Of a stretch of 19,117 nt of DNA, positions 14,553 to 19,117 are shown in pieces. Position numbers and translations under genes: made by a program. Numbering within the stretch: the stretch's first letter is position 1; every line of letters starts with the position of its first letter. Origin of the DNA: UBA6382 sp963600315 (GTDB lineage: Bacteria > Bacteroidota > Bacteroidia > Bacteroidales > Bacteroidaceae); contig CAVCAW010000015.1 of the NCBI GenBank assembly GCA_963600315.1, forward strand, positions 1 to 19,117, in the 5' to 3' direction. The notes beneath the pieces were generated by a model. That model did no database searches. It was given only the letters and a program-made list of their open reading frames with translations, and was not told the DNA's origin.

Positions 14553-15347
14553 ATGTCGACACGCGAAGAACAACTGCAAGCCTTCAACCGCCTGCTTGAC
14601 ATTTTGGCGGAACTGCGCCAGAAGTGCCCTTGGGATTCCAAGCAGACGAGTCAATCGCTACGCCCCAATACCATTGAGGAGGTCTTTGAGTTGAGCGACG
14701 CCATAATGCGCAGCGATTCCAAAGAGACGTGCAAGGAGTTGGGCGATGTGCTGATGCACGTTTGTTTCTATGCCATGTTTGCGGCAGAGAAGGGCGAGTT
14801 TGACTTTGCCGACGTTTGTCGCCGGCTGTGCGACAAACTCATATTCCGCCACCCTCATATCTATGGCAACGTGGAGGCCAAGACTGCCGATGCTGTAGAG
14901 GATACCTGGGAGCAAATAAAGCAGAAAGAGAAAGACGGCAACAAGACTGTGCTGTCGGGAGTGCCCGCCTCGCTGCCGTCGCTCATCAAGGCATATCGCA
15001 TACAGGACAAAGCCCGCCATGTGGGCTTTGACTGGGAGGAGCGCTCACAGGTGTGGGACAAGGTGAAGGAGGAAATTCGCGAGTTTCAGGACGAGGTGGA
15101 ACACATGGACGATGACAAGATGGAGGCTGAGTTCGGCGACGTGATGTTTAGTCTCATTAACGCTGCGCGCCTCTATCATATCAATCCCGACACGGCTCTT
15201 GAGCGCACCAATCGCAAGTTTATTTCGCGCTTCAACTATCTTGAGCAAAAGACCCTCAAGCAGGGACGCGACCTCAAGGATATGACCCTTGAGGAGATGG
15301 ACGCTATTTGGGAAGAGGCCAAAAAGCGCGAGAATAGATCAGAATAA
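14553..15347 (+). CDS. mazG: Nucleoside triphosphate pyrophosphohydrolase MazG
   Basis: 264-residue all-alpha NTP pyrophosphatase that hydrolyses nucleoside triphosphates to monophosphates, a housecleaning enzyme. It has two MazG-like repeats. The first shows KCPWD (residues 24-28) and the metal-binding pattern E42-E43-xx-E46 with E62-xx-D65 (TIEEVFEL, then CKELGD). The second shows FQDEVEH and EAEFGD, then ALERTNRKFISRFNYLE near the end, the standard C-terminal signature. Start ATG 14553 lies 12 bases after the valS stop with no strong SD. Likely cotranscribed with valS. Confidence 0.95.
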   Translation: MSTREEQLQAFNRLLDILAELRQKCPWDSKQTSQSLRPNTIEEVFELSDAIMRSDSKETCKELGDVLMHVCFYAMFAAEKGEFDFADVCRRLCDKLIFRHPHIYGNVEAKTADAVEDTWEQIKQKEKDGNKTVLSGVPASLPSLIKAYRIQDKARHVGFDWEERSQVWDKVKEEIREFQDEVEHMDDDKMEAEFGDVMFSLINAARLYHINPDTALERTNRKFISRFNYLEQKTLKQGRDLKDMTLEEMDAIWEEAKKRENRSE

Positions 15348-15352
15348 AGTCA

Positions 15353-15416
15353 GTCGGCGAGGGTAGTGCCGACGAGTGTGTATGAAGGCTTGTTGCACGG
15401 TGTGCAAAAAAGCCTT
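15353..15416 (+). terminator. Two tandem hairpins after mazG, possible terminator
   Basis: The first is GTCGGC/GCCGAC (15353-15358 with 15368-15373, 9-base loop). The second is nested: AAGGCTT/AAGCCTT (15385-15391 with 15410-15416) around TTGCAC/GTGCAA (15393-15398 with 15402-15407). No T-run follows either, so termination is plausible but not certain. Confidence 0.5.
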
Positions 15417-15448
15417 GACAGTGTGTGCCTTGTATAGCATTATTTTTT

Positions 15449-15456
15449 TATCTTTG
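15449..15456 (+). promoter_or_regulatory. Likely -7 element for the GH31 gene
   Basis: TATCTTTG matches TAnnTTTG. A TTG at 15430-15432 is 16 bases upstream, a little closer than ideal for a -33 element. The leader to ATG 15485 is short. Confidence 0.55.
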
Positions 15457-15468
15457 CAAGGTAAAGTA

Positions 15469-15482
15469 CAAAAACGTTTTTG
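15469..15482. promoter_or_regulatory. 14-bp perfect palindrome just before the GH31 start
   Basis: CAAAAACGTTTTTG reads the same on both strands and ends two bases before ATG 15485, downstream of the -7 element. Position and symmetry suit an operator or an RNA hairpin over the ribosome entry site. No regulator gene is identified. Confidence 0.5.
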
Positions 15483-15484
15483 AG

Positions 15485-18400
15485 ATGAAAAATACATTGG
15501 CTGTTATTGCGGCGGCAACTATTATTGCCGCCTCCAGTCCTATAGTGGCAAGTGCCGTGCCCTATACTTGGGGCATTGATTCCCCCAAGCCAGCACTGAC
15601 TGCGCCTGCAGTCGGCAGCGAGCTTGGCTTCGCGGCTGTTGACACTTGCGTTTTCCAAAAAAATGGTGATGTCGTCATACAGATGTCTGATGGCAGCAAG
15701 AAGTATATCCGCTTCTATGGTCCCAATATCTTTAGGGTGTTCCAAGACCCGCAAAACGGTGTGGCTTTTCGTGACCCTGAAGCCGACCCCGAAGCTCATA
15801 TCCTAGTTGCCAATCCCACCAGACCAGTAGATGGTGTTACGATAAGGGAATTGGACGAAATCTATGAGGTGGAGACGTCGGCCATAGTTATCAGGATAGA
15901 TCGGAAAGATGGTCTCATGGCTGTAGATGACCAACGCACGGGTCACACCGTGCTGTGTGAGAGTTCCCCTGCCACGATAAATGGCGGCAAGGGCAGACTG
16001 GTGCTGACTGCCAATCCCAATGAGTACTTCTATGGTGCCGGCATTCAGAACGGACGCTTCAGCCACAAGGGCAACGTGGTCAACATAGTCAACGAAAACA
16101 GTTGGACAGACGGAGGCGTTTGCTCACCCGCTCCATTCTATTGGTCTACCGAAGGCTATGGCTTCATGGCCAACACCTTCAAGCCCGGTCGCTACGACTT
16201 CGGCAGCAAGGAGCCGGCTGTTGAGCTGACTCACGACGCTGACTACGTGGACTATTTCATCATGGTAGATGATAGTCCCATGAAGCTTCTCAACGACTAC
16301 TACCAGCTGACGGGCCACCCAGTGCTCCTGCCGAAGTTTGGCTTCTATGAAGGTCATCTCAATGCCTACAACCGCGACTATTGGAAGGAGACCTCTGAAC
16401 CGGGGTATATGTCGGTGAAATTTGAAGACGGAAAATACTATAAAGAGGAACAGAAAGACAATGGTGGCATTCGCGAGAGTCTCAATGGTGAGCTTGAAGG
16501 CAACTACCAGTTCTCAGCAAGGGCCGTGATTGACCGCTATAAGAGAAACGACATGCCGCTGGGTTGGGTACTCCCCAACGACGGCTATGGCGCAGGCTAT
16601 GGTCAGACGTCCACTCTTGATGGCAACATCGCCAACCTCAAGGCTTTTGGCGACTATGCCCACCAGAACGGAGTGGAGATAGGACTCTGGACGCAGAGCA
16701 ACCTGCACCCGATTGACACCATTCAGGCCCTGCTGCAGCGCGACATCGTGAAGGAAATCCGCGATGCCGGTGTGCGTGTGCTCAAGACCGACGTGGCATG
16801 GGTAGGAGCCGGCTATTCGTTTGGTCTCAATGGCATTGCTGATGTGGCTGAGACAATGCCCAAGTATGGCAACGATGCGCGCCCGTTCATTATCACCCTT
16901 GACGGCTGGGCAGGCACTCAGCGCTACGGAGGAGTGTGGAGCGGCGACCAGACGGGAGGCAACTGGGAGTACATACGCTTCCATATCCCGACCTACATCG
17001 GCTCAGGACTTACGGGTCAGCCCAACATAACGTCAGACATGGACGGCATCTTCGGCGGCAAGAATACGGCGGTCAACGTCAGAGAGTTTCAGTGGAAGGC
17101 TTTTACCCCCATGCAGCTCAACATGGACGGCTGGGGCTCCAACGAGAAGTATCCGCAGGCTTTGGGCGAGCCAGCCACCAGTCTCAACAGAGCTTATCTG
17201 AAGATGAAGTCAATGTTTATGCCCTACACCTACAGCATTGCCCGCGAGGCTGTAGACGGCAAGCCTATGCTACGCGCCATCTTCCTGGAAGACCCCAACG
17301 AGTTTACTCTGGGCAAGTCCACCCAGTATGAATATCTCTATGGACCATCGTTGCTGGTGGCTCCTATCTATCAGAATACCGCAGCCGACACGCTCGGCAA
17401 CGATGTGCGCAATAATATCTACCTGCCAAAGGGCGAGTGGATTGACTACTTTACGGGCAACGTCTATCAAGGTGGTGCGGTGCTCAACAACTACGATGCG
17501 CCGCTGTGGAAACTGCCCCTGTTCGTGAAGACTGGTGCTATCATTCCGATGACCACCGCCAACAACAATGTCAGCCAAGTCAACAAGAATCTGCGCATCT
17601 ATGAGGTCTACCCCAAGCGAGGCGCCGAGACCTTCTTCGTGGAGTACGACGACGATGGCACCACCCAGGCCTACTTGAGGGGCGAGTCAGCCAGCACTGC
17701 TGTCAAGGTGAAGGACACTACCGACTTAGTCTCTGTCACCATAGCCACTACCAAGGGCTCGTTTGCCGGAATGGAACCGCTCAAAGCAACCCAGCTGCGC
17801 GTGGTAGACAACTTCGTGAAGATAAACAAGGTGACAGCTACCTTGGGCGACAAGAAGATCAATGTGAAAGCTGTAAGTACAAAGGAGGAATTTGAACACA
17901 GCAAAAAAGCCGTATACTATGTGGGCGATGGTGTGGACTACACCGGCTTCTTCAGCTCAGCCCTCAAGGACGGCAACGGCGAGCTGCACATGACTGCGGC
18001 TCACGGCATCAACATAAAACTGCCGGAGACCGATGTTACTAAAAACCTCGTGACCGTAGACATTAGGGCGCAGCGCAGCGACCGCAAGACGGTGTCTTCG
18101 CGCTTGGCAGGCACTCCCGCCACAACTCTGACGGCACCAACCAATGCCGGGGTCAAGGAGAGTGACCGCAAACCCTACAGCTTGAAGCTCAGCTGGGACA
18201 AGGCAGAAGGCGCACAGGCCTACGAAATAGAGTTCAACGGCATGAACTATTTTGACATTCGCGACAATGGGTTCCTCTTCGAAGACCTCAAACCTGAAAC
18301 GAAATATTCCTTCAAGCTGCGCTCTGCGGCTCCTGGCAAGGTGTCTGACTGGACTAGTCTCACCGCAACCACCAACAACGATCCGTTTGAGTTTGCAGTG

Positions 18401-19117
18401 AAGGGCATGACCGCCACTTGCACGTCACCGTCGCAAGGCGGTGAGAACCTCGCCAAACTGTTTGACTTCGACGCAGAGACTGGCTGGCACACCGAGTATG
18501 GAACAAAAGCCGTTCCGTTTGAACTCGTAGTCGACATGCACTCAGTCAACACCCTCGACAAGATGCAGTATCTGCCGCGTCGCTCGGGTGTCAACGGCAT
18601 TATCCTTGAGGCTACCGTGTCCTACAGCATGGACAAGGAGACTTGGACCGAGGCTGGCAGCGTAAACTGGGCGCGCGACTCCAAGCTGAAGGAATTTGCC
18701 TTCGAGGGCAATCCGGAGGCACGCTATGTCAAGCTTAACGTGACGAAGGCCTTTGGTGACTTTGGTTCGGGCAATGAACTCTATATCTTCCGCGTACAAG
18801 GCTCTACGTTCTATGTGCCGGGCGACATCAACAACGATGGTGTGCTCGACAACAACGACCTTACCTCTTATATGAACTATACGGGACTCCGCCAAGGAGA
18901 TTCCGACTTTGAAGGCTACGTCTCCAAGGGTGATATCAATGGCAACGGACTCATTGATGCCTACGATATATCCAATGCTGCCGTGGAGATAGCTGAGGGC
19001 GAGTTCAATGCTTCTTCTGATGAAAAGGTGTCAGGCGATATTATCGTGACCACCGATAAGTCTTCCTATAAGGCTGGCGAAGAAGTCTTCGTGACTATAA
19101 AGGGACAAGGTCTGCGC
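15485..19117 (+). CDS. Secreted GH31 glycosidase with FN3, F5/8 type C and dockerin domains (3' partial)
   Basis: Open to the window end: 1211 residues visible, no stop. Signal peptide residues 1-24 (cleavage after ASA). A beta-sandwich N-terminal domain with FYGAGIQNG precedes the GH31 barrel (about 270-640). The likely nucleophile is D436 (VLKTDVAWVGAGYSF) and the likely acid/base D488 (GVWSGDQTGGNW), 52 residues apart. Then come beta domains, an FN3-like domain (about 886-964), an F5/8 type C/CBM32-like domain (about 974-1105), and a type I dockerin with two calcium loops starting D1114 (DINNDGVLD) and D1150 (DINGNGLID). The final visible part (SYKAGEEVFVTIKGQGLR) begins another beta domain, possibly cohesin-like. 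The NDGYGAGY and KTDVAWVG motifs and the domain order recall GH31 alpha-N-acetylgalactosaminidases, so a mucin-type O-glycan substrate is plausible; alpha-glucosidase activity remains possible. Exported; surface location inferred. Confidence 0.9.
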   Translation, partial: MKNTLAVIAAATIIAASSPIVASAVPYTWGIDSPKPALTAPAVGSELGFAAVDTCVFQKNGDVVIQMSDGSKKYIRFYGPNIFRVFQDPQNGVAFRDPEADPEAHILVANPTRPVDGVTIRELDEIYEVETSAIVIRIDRKDGLMAVDDQRTGHTVLCESSPATINGGKGRLVLTANPNEYFYGAGIQNGRFSHKGNVVNIVNENSWTDGGVCSPAPFYWSTEGYGFMANTFKPGRYDFGSKEPAVELTHDADYVDYFIMVDDSPMKLLNDYYQLTGHPVLLPKFGFYEGHLNAYNRDYWKETSEPGYMSVKFEDGKYYKEEQKDNGGIRESLNGELEGNYQFSARAVIDRYKRNDMPLGWVLPNDGYGAGYGQTSTLDGNIANLKAFGDYAHQNGVEIGLWTQSNLHPIDTIQALLQRDIVKEIRDAGVRVLKTDVAWVGAGYSFGLNGIADVAETMPKYGNDARPFIITLDGWAGTQRYGGVWSGDQTGGNWEYIRFHIPTYIGSGLTGQPNITSDMDGIFGGKNTAVNVREFQWKAFTPMQLNMDGWGSNEKYPQALGEPATSLNRAYLKMKSMFMPYTYSIAREAVDGKPMLRAIFLEDPNEFTLGKSTQYEYLYGPSLLVAPIYQNTAADTLGNDVRNNIYLPKGEWIDYFTGNVYQGGAVLNNYDAPLWKLPLFVKTGAIIPMTTANNNVSQVNKNLRIYEVYPKRGAETFFVEYDDDGTTQAYLRGESASTAVKVKDTTDLVSVTIATTKGSFAGMEPLKATQLRVVDNFVKINKVTATLGDKKINVKAVSTKEEFEHSKKAVYYVGDGVDYTGFFSSALKDGNGELHMTAAHGINIKLPETDVTKNLVTVDIRAQRSDRKTVSSRLAGTPATTLTAPTNAGVKESDRKPYSLKLSWDKAEGAQAYEIEFNGMNYFDIRDNGFLFEDLKPETKYSFKLRSAAPGKVSDWTSLTATTNNDPFEFAVKGMTATCTSPSQGGENLAKLFDFDAETGWHTEYGTKAVPFELVVDMHSVNTLDKMQYLPRRSGVNGIILEATVSYSMDKETWTEAGSVNWARDSKLKEFAFEGNPEARYVKLNVTKAFGDFGSGNELYIFRVQGSTFYVPGDINNDGVLDNNDLTSYMNYTGLRQGDSDFEGYVSKGDINGNGLIDAYDISNAAVEIAEGEFNASSDEKVSGDIIVTTDKSSYKAGEEVFVTIKGQGLR

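Noticed and set aside
1..19117. tRNA genes, rRNA genes, CRISPR arrays or insertion sequences
   Set aside because: I looked and saw no cloverleaf, regularly spaced repeat array or transposase gene.

Overview
The window looks like a draft or metagenome-derived contig from the order Bacteroidales, of the Prevotella or Muribaculaceae kind. The reasons are: -7 promoter elements of the Bacteroidetes type TAnnTTTG upstream of several genes; mostly weak Shine-Dalgarno sequences; a six-S1-domain RpsA; an ECF sigma factor followed by a small one-TM protein and a Spy-like protein; a small secreted protein resembling a type IX sorting domain; and a large secreted GH31 glycosidase with FN3, F5/8 type C and dockerin modules. 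A run of ten Ns at 4929-4938 marks a scaffold join. All genes are on the + strand, and both edge genes are cut by the window.

Region 1 (1-4083) is a type I restriction-modification locus: hsdM (cut at its 5' end), a YhcG/DUF1016 PDDEXK nuclease gene overlapping the hsdM end by 11 bases, and a two-TRD hsdS with a long internal direct repeat. No hsdR is visible; it may lie upstream. Region 2 (4084-5035) is a queuosine-precursor transporter gene (YhhQ type). Its leader ends in a compact pseudoknot that strongly resembles a class I preQ1 riboswitch. The 3' end of this gene is disrupted by the N gap, and the sequence after the gap repeats the same protein segment in a diverged form.

Region 3 (5036-9113) is housekeeping: rpsA with its own promoter and a strong terminator, then rnz (RNase Z) and a flippase-like membrane protein in a close pair. 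Region 4 (9114-11301) has a small secreted CTD-like protein with a textbook Bacteroidetes promoter, then an ECF sigma factor / putative anti-sigma / Spy-like cluster closed by a terminator. Region 5 (11302-11834) has no convincing gene but is rich in inverted repeats, including two adjacent perfect 13-bp-arm hairpins of related sequence. It leads into valS and mazG (11835-15347).

Region 6 (15348-19117) is two hairpins, a promoter, a 14-bp perfect palindrome, and a large GH31 gene that stays open to the window edge. The domain order and active-site context suggest a host-glycan enzyme, possibly an alpha-N-acetylgalactosaminidase. The most novel candidates are the preQ1-like pseudoknot, the nuclease inserted in the RM operon with its internal palindrome, the paired inverted repeats upstream of valS, and the multidomain GH31 protein.
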